5,602 bases of DNA from SZUA-430 sp034440175 (GTDB taxonomy: Bacteria; Pseudomonadota; Alphaproteobacteria; Micropepsales; Micropepsaceae): the NCBI GenBank assembly GCA_034440175.1, contig JAWXBO010000151.1:1-5602 (forward strand), written 5' to 3'. The notes under the pieces were generated by a model. That model worked only from the letters and a program-made list of their open reading frames with translations. It did no database searches and was not told where the DNA came from. Positions within the stretch are counted from its first letter, which is position 1. Each line of letters starts with the position of its first letter. Position numbers and translations under genes: made by a program. Shown one piece after another: positions 1-5,080 of this stretch.

Positions 1-107
1 ACTGCCACGACGGCGCTTTCGATGCTTTGGCGTTGCATATCTTGGGTCTTTCCGGGCTGGTATTTCATGTATAACAGCCTGGCGCGAGATTGGCGACGGC
101 CAACCAT
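1..107 (-). CDS. Possible 5' end of a divergent gene, cut by the left edge (weak)
   Basis: A minus-strand frame stays open from an ATG at 107-105 to the window edge (35 codons), with a second in-frame ATG at 68-66. From the inner ATG it would read MKYQPGKTQDMQRQSIESAV, a hydrophilic start without a recognisable domain or signal peptide. Neither ATG has a convincing Shine-Dalgarno; only an AGG lies about 9 bases before the inner one. The opposite strand is also open in the same codon register up to a TAA at 72-74, so this could instead be the tail of a plus-strand gene, or non-coding. I do not recognise the product. If real, it would be divergently arranged with the DUF2237 gene and share its promoter region. 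Confidence 0.2.
   Translation of the reverse strand, partial: MVGRRQSRARLLYMKYQPGKTQDMQRQSIESAVVA
47..75 (+). promoter_or_regulatory. Weak sigma70-like promoter candidate for the DUF2237 gene
   Basis: TATAAC at 70-75 matches five of six bases of the -10 consensus and stands out in GC-rich surroundings. The hexamer 17 bases upstream (TCTTTC, 47-52) is a poor -35. Transcription from it would begin near 82 and leave a leader of roughly 38 bases before the ATG at 120. This rests on a single hexamer and could be chance. Confidence 0.2.
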
Positions 108-109
108 TC

Positions 110-114
110 GAGGA
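110..114 (+). promoter_or_regulatory. Shine-Dalgarno that fixes the DUF2237 start
   Basis: GAGGA at 110-114 lies 5 bases before the ATG at 120. The open frame could be extended upstream to an ATG at 90, but no ribosome binding site is visible there, and the added residues do not resemble the family. Confidence 0.65.
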
Positions 115-119
115 CGCAC

Positions 120-524
120 ATGGCCTATCAGGAACGCAGTGGCGGCGGGCGGAAACAGTCGCAGCGCAATGTGCTGGGCGGTGAATTGCAACCGTGCAGC
201 TTTGAGCCCGTCACAGGCTTCTTTCGTGACGGCTGCTGCAACACTTCGCCCGAAGATACGGGTTCACACACGGTGTGCGTTGTCATGACCGCTGAGTTTC
301 TGGCGTACTCGAAATCGCGCGGGAACGATTTGTCGACGCCGATGCCGCAGTTTGGTTTTCCCGGGCTCAAACCAGGGGATCGCTGGTGCCTGTGCGCCCC
401 GCGCTGGCAGGAGGCGTTCCTGGCAGGAAGAGCTCCCAAAGTGGCCCTGCTTGCCACGCAAGAAGGGGCGCTTGAATATGCGGAGCTCGCCAACCTCAAG
501 GCGTTCGCAATTGACTTGAACTAG
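120..524 (+). CDS. DUF2237 family protein (cysteine-rich, function unknown)
   Basis: This 134-residue protein is a full-length DUF2237 member. The family-type core runs from about residue 17 to 122: NVLGGELQPCS, then TGFFRDGCCNTSPEDTGSHT, VVMTAEFLAYSKSRGNDLST, and FGFPGLKPGDRWCLCAPRWQ. Six cysteines (26, 39, 40, 53, 90, 92) sit in or beside the most conserved blocks, including CC at 39-40 and CLC at 90-92. This suggests metal binding or redox chemistry, but that is inference; the family has no established activity that I know of. No signal peptide or membrane segment is visible, so it is probably cytosolic. The C-terminal part (residues 107-133) resembles the helical end usual for the family. 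It lies 129 bases upstream of fabI on the same strand and could be co-transcribed, although the gap has room for a separate fabI promoter. The family call is firm; the role is unknown. Confidence 0.85.
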   Translation: MAYQERSGGGRKQSQRNVLGGELQPCSFEPVTGFFRDGCCNTSPEDTGSHTVCVVMTAEFLAYSKSRGNDLSTPMPQFGFPGLKPGDRWCLCAPRWQEAFLAGRAPKVALLATQEGALEYAELANLKAFAIDLN

Positions 525-653
525 ACGTCGTTAACGCCCGTTCGAATTGGTAGCGGATATTCACAATGTGTGGTTTGACCCGCCTTGCGAATTTGACTAG
601 CGTTGCGGACAGTTTCAAACTTTGACAAACGCCCGAGGCAAGCAGTCCAAAAT
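525..653 (+). promoter_or_regulatory. Upstream region of fabI-aroC, probable regulatory region
   Basis: The 129 bases between the DUF2237 stop and fabI are AT-richer than the genes. They contain an 8-bp palindrome CGTTAACG (529-536) and three TTTGAC/TTGAC elements (TTGACC 575-580, TTGACT 593-598, TTGACA 622-627) resembling -35 hexamers. There are also overlapping short palindromes GTTTCAAAC (612-620) and CAAACTTTG (616-624). No -10 at standard spacing is good: TAGCGT (598-603) lies 17 bases after the first TTGACC, and TTAACG (531-536) has GATATT (556-561) at 19 bases. A promoter for fabI-aroC is likely somewhere here, but I cannot place it. No convincing terminator for the DUF2237 gene is visible. 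Confidence 0.35.
574..609 (+). repeat. Imperfect 18-bp tandem repeat upstream of fabI
   Basis: TTTGACCCGCCTTGCGAA (574-591) is followed directly by TTTGACTAGCGTTGCGGA (592-609), with 14 of 18 positions identical. TTTGAC and TTGCG are preserved in both. TTTGAC occurs a third time at 621-626 without the rest of the unit. The repeat ends about 44 bases before the fabI ATG, in the right place for an operator or duplicated promoter element. No known regulator motif is recognised. Confidence 0.5.
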
Positions 654-1493
654 ATGAGCCAAATCAAAGGTTTAATGAAGGGCAAGCGCGGCCTGATCAT
701 GGGGGTTGCGAACGACCGTTCGATCGCCTGGGGCATAGCCAAGGCCGTGCACGACCAAGGGGCGGAGCTCGCCTTCACCTATCAGGGCGACGCCTTGAAG
801 AAGCGGGTGGGGCCTTTGGCTGAGAGTATTGGCTCGAAATTGGTGTTGCCGTGCGACGTGTCGGACTTCCCTTCGATTGATGCGGTCTTTGCCGAGCTGG
901 AACAAAAATGGGACTCACTGGACTTCGTAGTCCACGCCATTGGCTATTCCAACAAGGAAGAGCTGCGCGGAAGATACGTTGATACGAGCTATGACAATTT
1001 CGCGCTGACGATGAATATCTCCTGTTATTCGTTTACAGCCGTCGCGCAACGGGCCGAGAAGCTGATGACGCAAGGAGGTTCGCTTTTGACCTTGACCTAT
1101 CTGGGGTCGGAAAAAGTGATGCCGCATTACAATGTCATGGGCGTCGCAAAGGCGGCACTTGAGGCCAGCGTGCGCTATATGGCCGAGGATCTGGGCAAGA
1201 AGGGTATTCGCGTCAACGCGATTTCTGCCGGGCCAATGAAGACACTGGCCGCTTCGGGCATTGGCGATTTCCGCTTCATCTTGAAGTGGAACGAACTGAA
1301 TGCACCGTTGCGGCGCAATGTGACACTGGAAGAAGTCGGCAGTTCGGGTCTCTATTTCCTGTCCGATTTGGGGCGCGCGGTGACGGGGGAAATCCATCAC
1401 GTTGACTGCGGCTATCACATGATTGGGCTGGCTGCGATCGACAAGGTCAAGGAAAGCGCGACGCTGTTGACGACGTTGTCGCCGGACGAATAG
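654..1493 (+). CDS. fabI: Enoyl-[acyl-carrier-protein] reductase (NADH), FabI
   Basis: FabI reduces trans-2-enoyl-ACP to acyl-ACP with NAD(P)H, the last step of each fatty acid elongation cycle (type II FAS, cytosol, homotetramer in the family). The 279-residue product is a short-chain dehydrogenase fold. It has the FabI-type nucleotide motif GVANDRSIAWGIAK at residues 17-30 and HAIGY at 94-98. The catalytic pair is Y159 and K166 in the FabI-specific Y-x6-K spacing (YNVMGVAK), preceded by TYLG with Y149. RVNAISAGPMKTLAASGI follows at 186-203, and HVDCGYH near the end. Positions matching the E. coli triclosan contact residues G93, M159 and F203 are unchanged (G97, M162, F206). The ATG at 654 gives the usual MS..GLMKGKRG start. 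The frame opens earlier at a TTG (603), but those 17 residues do not resemble the family. The Shine-Dalgarno is weak: GAGG at 635-638 is 15 bases away. aroC follows after 2 bases. Confidence 0.96.
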   Translation: MSQIKGLMKGKRGLIMGVANDRSIAWGIAKAVHDQGAELAFTYQGDALKKRVGPLAESIGSKLVLPCDVSDFPSIDAVFAELEQKWDSLDFVVHAIGYSNKEELRGRYVDTSYDNFALTMNISCYSFTAVAQRAEKLMTQGGSLLTLTYLGSEKVMPHYNVMGVAKAALEASVRYMAEDLGKKGIRVNAISAGPMKTLAASGIGDFRFILKWNELNAPLRRNVTLEEVGSSGLYFLSDLGRAVTGEIHHVDCGYHMIGLAAIDKVKESATLLTTLSPDE

Positions 1494-1495
1494 GC

Positions 1496-2596
1496 GTGTC
1501 GCATAACACCTTTGGCCATCTGTTTCGCGTTACGACCTGGGGCGAAAGCCATGGGTTGGCGCTTGGGTGCGTTGTTGACGGCACCCCGCCGGGCATCGCC
1601 TTGAGCGAGGCCGACATTCAGCCGTGGATGGAGAAGCGGCGGCCGGGAACTTCGAAATTCGTCACGCAGCGGCAAGAGACGGACGTCGTCAAGATTCTGT
1701 CCGGCGTGTTCGGCGACAGCGACACGGGCGGTCAAGTGACGACGGGTACGCCGATCGCGCTTCATATCGACAATGTCGATGCCAAGTCTAAAGATTATGA
1801 GGGCATCAAGGACAAGTTCCGGCCGGGTCACGCGGACTATGCCTATTTCATGAAGTACGGCGTGCGCGATTATCGCGGCGGCGGGCGGCAATCGGCGCGC
1901 GAAACGGCGGCGCGGGTAGCAGCAGGCGCCATCGCGCGCAAGGTGCTGGATCACATTGTGGACGGTAGAGTCCAGATTCGTGGGGCGCTGATTCAAGTGG
2001 GGCCGCACAAAGTGGACCGCGATAACTGGGATTGGGCCGAGGTCGAGCGCAATGCGTTCTGGTCGCCGGATGCCAAGGCTGCCGCGTTGTGGGAGAGCTA
2101 CATCGACGAGCGGCGCAAGGCGGGCTCTTCCTGCGGCGCCGTGATCGAGGTGGTGGCGTCGAACGTGCCTGCCGGATTGGGCGCGCCGGTCTACGGCAAG
2201 CTCGATGCCGAGCTCGCGGCGGCGATGATGTCAATCAACGCGGTCAAGGGCGTGGAGATCGGCGCGGGGTTTGCGGCGGCGGCGCTCAGCGGCGAAGAGA
2301 ATTCCGACGAAATGCGGATGAAGGATGGGCGGCCACATTTTCTATCGAACCAGGCGGGTGGAGTGTTGGGCGGCATTTCCACTGGGCAAGACGTCGTCGT
2401 TCGCTTCGCGGTGAAGCCGACGTCGTCGATTCTCGCGTCTCGCAAGACGATTACACGCGACGGCCAGAACGCCGAGATCCAGACCAAAGGCCGCCACGAT
2501 CCGTGCGTCGGCATTCGCGCGGTGCCGGTGGGCGAGGCGATGATGGCGTGCGTGCTGGCGGATCACCTGCTACGGCATAGGGCGCAGGTGGGGTAA
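1496..2596 (+). CDS. aroC: Chorismate synthase, AroC
   Basis: AroC converts 5-enolpyruvylshikimate-3-phosphate to chorismate using reduced FMN. This is the last shikimate-pathway step before aromatic amino acids, folate and quinone precursors. At 366 residues it has the normal bacterial length and all three family signatures: GESHGLALGCVVDGTPPG (16-33), KYGVRDYRGGGRQSARET (120-137), and GVLGGISTGQDVVVRF (289-304). The two conserved histidines are H19 (GESHG) and H112 (GHADY), and the C-terminal RHDPCVGIRAVPVGEAM block (333-349) is intact. The start is a GTG, because SHNTFGHLFRVTTWGE is the normal N-terminus and no ATG lies nearby. It begins 2 bases after the fabI stop with only a poor ribosome binding site, so translation is probably coupled to fabI. 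Nothing is truncated or missing. Confidence 0.97.
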   Translation: MSHNTFGHLFRVTTWGESHGLALGCVVDGTPPGIALSEADIQPWMEKRRPGTSKFVTQRQETDVVKILSGVFGDSDTGGQVTTGTPIALHIDNVDAKSKDYEGIKDKFRPGHADYAYFMKYGVRDYRGGGRQSARETAARVAAGAIARKVLDHIVDGRVQIRGALIQVGPHKVDRDNWDWAEVERNAFWSPDAKAAALWESYIDERRKAGSSCGAVIEVVASNVPAGLGAPVYGKLDAELAAAMMSINAVKGVEIGAGFAAAALSGEENSDEMRMKDGRPHFLSNQAGGVLGGISTGQDVVVRFAVKPTSSILASRKTITRDGQNAEIQTKGRHDPCVGIRAVPVGEAMMACVLADHLLRHRAQVG

Positions 2597-2603
2597 CTGG
2601 TTC

Positions 2604-2740
2604 GGGAGCGCGGACATCCGAGGCTGTGAAGAAATTCAGAGTTGCAGAAATTCATCGACTTCGACCTGAATCTATTCAATCGGTTAGCTGCACCCTCGCA
2701 CAGCAAAATCGTCGAAATACCAATTTCTTCACACGCTCCC
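2604..2740. repeat. Long interrupted inverted repeat between convergent genes
   Basis: The right arm AATTTCTTCACACGCTCCC (2722-2740, 19 nt) has its exact reverse complement on the left in two pieces: GGGAGCG (2604-2610) and TGTGAAGAAATT (2625-2636). The 14 nt separating the left pieces (2611-2624) contain their own small hairpin, CGGA-CA-TCCG (2611-2620). The 85 bases enclosed (2637-2721) are about 46% GC by hand count, lower than the flanking genes. They contain a small TGAAT-CT-ATTCA hairpin (2667-2678) and a 6-bp pairing TTCGAC/GTCGAA (2660-2665 with 2711-2716). No convincing coding frame occupies the element. It may be a structured 3' UTR shared by the convergent transcripts, a non-coding RNA, or a degenerate small mobile element. 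The pairing is certain; the role is not. Confidence 0.7.
2630..2654. repeat. Short direct repeat AGAAATTCA inside the inverted-repeat element
   Basis: AGAAATTCA occurs at 2630-2638 and again at 2646-2654, 16 bases apart. The first copy is part of the left arm of the long inverted repeat. The second can also pair, over 7 bases (AGAAATT, 2646-2652), with the same right-arm segment AATTTCT (2722-2728), so two competing stems are possible. Confidence 0.5.
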
Positions 2741-2743
2741 CTG

Positions 2744-2797
2744 CCCGCCCCTTTTGAATCAGAACGAAAGAGCGGGCGGGGCGCCCGCGCTACCGGG
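2744..2797. repeat. REP-like GC-rich palindromic unit
   Basis: CCCGCCC (2744-2750) pairs with GGGCGGG (2774-2780) across a 23-nt loop. The second arm also belongs to the tight perfect hairpin GCGGGCG-GGG-CGCCCGC (2772-2788), so the two stems exclude each other. A further 4-bp CCCG/CGGG pairing spans 2784-2797. Nested, mutually exclusive GC-rich palindromes in an intergenic gap are typical of REP-type repeats, which usually occur in many copies per genome. One copy alone cannot show that. Confidence 0.4.
2762..2788 (-). terminator. Probable transcription terminator of the dxs-methyltransferase operon
   Basis: Reading leftward, the perfect 7-bp stem GCGGGCG/CGCCCGC (2788-2782 with 2778-2772, loop of three) starts 10 bases after the stop codon of the methyltransferase gene. 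It is followed by the T-rich stretch TCTTTCGTTCT. The T run is broken by C and G, so intrinsic termination may be partial. On the plus strand no T-tract follows the hairpin, so it is a poor terminator for aroC. Confidence 0.5.
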
Positions 2798-2798
2798 G

Positions 2799-3842
2799 TT
2801 AGGTCTGCTTCTCGAACGCGGCGACCTTCGACAGGAACGCCGGCGTCGATGATGTCATCTTCAGGCCTGCTTGCTCGAACCCCGCGCGGATGTCCCAGGC
2901 GAGGTAGCTTTCGAAATAGGGTTCGTGGAAGGCTTGGGGGAAGAATTCGGTCAGGGCTTCGAAGCCGGGGGTGTCGCCGGGTTGGATGGAGTCGACCATG
3001 ACGAAGAGGCCGCCGGGCTTAAGGACTCGGGCGATTTCTTTGGCGACGATGGGGCGGATTTTGGGCGGGAGCTCGTGGAAGAGGTAGGTTGCGGTGACGA
3101 TGTCCTGGCTGGCGTTCTCGAGTGGGATTTTTTCGACGTTGGCTTCGAGGAAGGTTACTTCGCGCCACGCCTTGAGAGATTTGCGCGCTTCATCGAGATA
3201 TGCGGGTGACAGATCAAGCGCTGTGGTGTTGAGCTTTGGCCAATTGTCTTTGACGAAGGTGAGGAAGCGTCCGGTGCCGGTCGCGACGTCGAGCAAGTTG
3301 AGGCCGCGCTGGTCCCTGCCCTTCAGGTATTCGGCGATGGGTACGAGCGCTTGCCTTCGCATGGCGTCGGCGGTGCCTGCGAACAAGGTTTCGACCTGGA
3401 AGTCGTAACGTTGGGCGGAGTCTTCGGTCAGCCACCCTCCCGACTGATAGTGGAAGTTTTGTAGATAGTAGCGCGGGAATTTTTCGTGGGAATCCTCGTC
3501 CAGGACTTCGCCGTGGACATGGTCGCGGCGGCGGCGGGCGACTTGCGGTACGTCGCGCAGAAAGTCGAGGGACTTGCGCAGCGTGGCGAGCGCACTTTGA
3601 TCGAGTGCCGCCGGCGCGGCATAGAGGTCCGCTTCGATGTTGGCCCAGTCGCGTTCGAACAGGGACTGCATTTCTTTCAGGAACAGATCACGACTTGGGT
3701 ATTTGTGTTCGACCTTCACGCCTGCTTGGGCGAAGGCAGTGCGTTTGCCCAGGCGGTTGGCCAGGATGTGATGGCCGCCGTACCAGGCGACGCGGGCGGA
3801 TTGGCTGAGGCGGTAAGCTGTGCGGGCAATGAGGCTGGGCAT
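2799..3842 (-). CDS. Class I SAM-dependent methyltransferase, substrate unknown
   Basis: This 347-residue protein has a C-terminal Rossmann methyltransferase domain (about 165-345) after a roughly 130-residue N-terminal region without a motif I recognise. SAM-binding motif I is LLDVATGTGRF (183-193, with D185, G189, G191). The acidic ribose-contact motif is ALDLSP (208-213, D210). Motif IV-like ATYLFHELPP lies at 251-260, and VLKPGGLFVMVDS at 273-285 matches the usual post-IV strand. The block YYLQNFHYQSGGWLTEDSA (125-143) precedes the catalytic fold and resembles a subfamily found in Alphaproteobacteria and, with variations, in cyanobacteria and plastids. Its substrate is not known to me. 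No signal peptide is apparent, although residues 1-30 could form an amphipathic helix. It is the last gene of the minus-strand operon, 2 bases after the RNA methyltransferase stop, with a strong ribosome binding site of its own. The link to dxs might hint at an isoprenoid or quinone substrate, but that is speculation. Confidence 0.85.
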   Translation of the reverse strand: MPSLIARTAYRLSQSARVAWYGGHHILANRLGKRTAFAQAGVKVEHKYPSRDLFLKEMQSLFERDWANIEADLYAAPAALDQSALATLRKSLDFLRDVPQVARRRRDHVHGEVLDEDSHEKFPRYYLQNFHYQSGGWLTEDSAQRYDFQVETLFAGTADAMRRQALVPIAEYLKGRDQRGLNLLDVATGTGRFLTFVKDNWPKLNTTALDLSPAYLDEARKSLKAWREVTFLEANVEKIPLENASQDIVTATYLFHELPPKIRPIVAKEIARVLKPGGLFVMVDSIQPGDTPGFEALTEFFPQAFHEPYFESYLAWDIRAGFEQAGLKMTSSTPAFLSKVAAFEKQT

Positions 3843-3844
3843 TG

Positions 3845-5080
3845 CTAAGTCCTCAAAAACAACGCTGCCAGCTCTATGTGGGCCGACCAGAGGAATTGGT
3901 CAATGGGGGTCACTTTTTCAAGCGTGTAACCGCCATCGATGAGAATGCGCGCGTCGCGGGCGAAAGTTGCGGGGCCGCATGAGATGGAGACGATGCGCTG
4001 GACTTTGGAGGCTGCCAGTTGCTCGCATTGCGCTTTCGCACCGGCACGTGGCGGGTCGATGACGACAGCGTCAAAGGCGTTGAGTTCGGATGCCAGCAGG
4101 GGCCTGCGGAACAGATCACGCCGTTCAGCGGTGATGGGCTTCAGTCCCTGGGCATTGCGGAGAGCCGCTGTGAGTGCGGCAATGGAGTCTTTTTCACTGT
4201 CGTAGGCAGCGACCGCAGCTTTCCTGGCCATCGCCAAGGTGAAAGCGCCGGAGCCGCAGAAGAGATCGGCGGCGCGCTTGGCCGAGCCCACGCCTTTGAC
4301 GGCCAGTTCCTGCAGTGTGGATTCCGCTTCGGGGACTGCTTGCAAGAAGCTGCCCGGCGGTGGCGTGACATCGACACCGGCCCAGCGAATGGTGGGGGCG
4401 TGGGCCTGGGCTATGAGTTCGCCGTTGACGGTCAGGCGCGCCAGTTCGAGCTTAGCGGCAAGGCCCGCAAGTTTTATGCGCAAGGGGCCATCGATCTCAA
4501 CGCGCGGCAGGCCGAGGGTCATGTCGATACCGCTATCGGTGCGAAGAACGTCGATTTCCGCACGGCCTTGATCGGGCAATATGCCGATGAGCAGTTGCCT
4601 CAAGGGTGCCAGCACGGCCATCAATTGCGGGTGCACGACATGGCACTCTTCGAGGTCGACGATGAAGTGCGTACCGCGCTCTTGAAAGCCGATCATCACG
4701 GCGTCGTGGACGATGCGCCCGGTAAACACGGCGCGGCGGCGGGTGCGCGGTTCGAAGGTGACGAGGTCTGCAATCTCGACATTTTCGATGCCACGCTGGG
4801 CGAGCGCGTGAATGACTTGCTCGCGCTTCCACTCCCGATAGGCCACAGGCGCGACATGCTGAAGGGCGCAGCCACCGCAGGTGCCGAAGTGTTTGCACGG
4901 AGGTCTCGTGCGGGTTGGTCCGGGCGACAGGACTTCCGCCAGGCGGGTGCGCTCGCCCACCACTTCCGCAGCGACGATGTCGCCGGGCACGGTGAAGGGA
5001 ACATAGAGACCTTCAGCGGTTTCGCCGTCGCCACGATGGCCCAGGCGAACGATCTTTTCGCGCGTCAGTGGTGCTGTCAC
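3845..5080 (-). CDS. RNA m5U methyltransferase, TrmA/RumA (RlmC/RlmD) family
   Basis: The 411-residue enzyme transfers a methyl group from SAM to C5 of a uridine in RNA. The family covers 23S rRNA U747/U1939 and tRNA U54. An N-terminal TRAM-like region (1-57) precedes the iron-sulfur ligands C62-x5-C68-x2-C71 (CKHFGTCGGC) and C146, matching the four [4Fe-4S] cysteines of RumA/RlmD. The SAM domain shows GSFLQAVP with Q247, DLFCGSGAF (272-280) and IDPPRAG (341-347). The catalytic nucleophile is C368 in SISCGP, and E403 in HIELA sits where the family has its general base. The third residue of the catalytic motif is G rather than the usual N of SCNP. The start is a GTG overlapping the dxs stop in GTGA; no ATG or good ribosome binding site is closer, so translation is probably coupled to dxs. 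The cluster favours an RlmC/RlmD-type rRNA target, but the exact uridine cannot be told from sequence. Confidence 0.92.
   Translation of the reverse strand: MTAPLTREKIVRLGHRGDGETAEGLYVPFTVPGDIVAAEVVGERTRLAEVLSPGPTRTRPPCKHFGTCGGCALQHVAPVAYREWKREQVIHALAQRGIENVEIADLVTFEPRTRRRAVFTGRIVHDAVMIGFQERGTHFIVDLEECHVVHPQLMAVLAPLRQLLIGILPDQGRAEIDVLRTDSGIDMTLGLPRVEIDGPLRIKLAGLAAKLELARLTVNGELIAQAHAPTIRWAGVDVTPPPGSFLQAVPEAESTLQELAVKGVGSAKRAADLFCGSGAFTLAMARKAAVAAYDSEKDSIAALTAALRNAQGLKPITAERRDLFRRPLLASELNAFDAVVIDPPRAGAKAQCEQLAASKVQRIVSISCGPATFARDARILIDGGYTLEKVTPIDQFLWSAHIELAALFLRT
3850..3854 (-). promoter_or_regulatory. Strong Shine-Dalgarno for the class I methyltransferase
   Basis: GAGGA on the minus strand (3854-3850) is 7 bases before the ATG at 3842. 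It lies inside the last codons of the upstream RNA methyltransferase gene. It supports the start codon and suggests the gene can be translated independently of coupling. Confidence 0.7.

Noticed and set aside
603..653. An upstream TTG start adding 17 residues to FabI
   Set aside because: The added residues do not match FabI N-termini, whereas MSQIKGLMKGKRG from the ATG at 654 does. The region is better explained as leader containing the repeats.
622..653. TTGACA (622-627) as the -35 of the fabI promoter
   Set aside because: The hexamer is perfect, but at 17-18 bases downstream there is only GTCCAA/TCCAAA. The better CAAAAT (648-653) is 20 bases away and directly abuts the start codon, which would place the transcription start inside the gene.
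915..2008. Two long minus-strand frames (915-1418 and 1415-2008) antisense to fabI and aroC
   Set aside because: Both lie opposite genes with intact signature motifs, and their translations are rich in R, H and A with no family resemblance. They are shadow frames.
2032..2580. A 182-codon plus-strand frame inside aroC in another phase
   Set aside because: The translation is dominated by R and G, typical of out-of-frame reading of GC-rich DNA, and the AroC frame is complete through the same region.
2597..2740. An intrinsic terminator for aroC on the plus strand
   Set aside because: The inverted repeat arms are separated by 85 bases, and no T-run follows the right arm (CTGCCCGCCCC comes first). 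It does not look like a classical rho-independent terminator.
2642..3001. A plus-strand open frame starting in the intergenic region and running into the methyltransferase gene
   Set aside because: It begins with TTG without a ribosome binding site, crosses the inverted repeat and the GC hairpin, and then lies antisense to the conserved methyltransferase C-terminus. The residues are low-complexity R/S/G.
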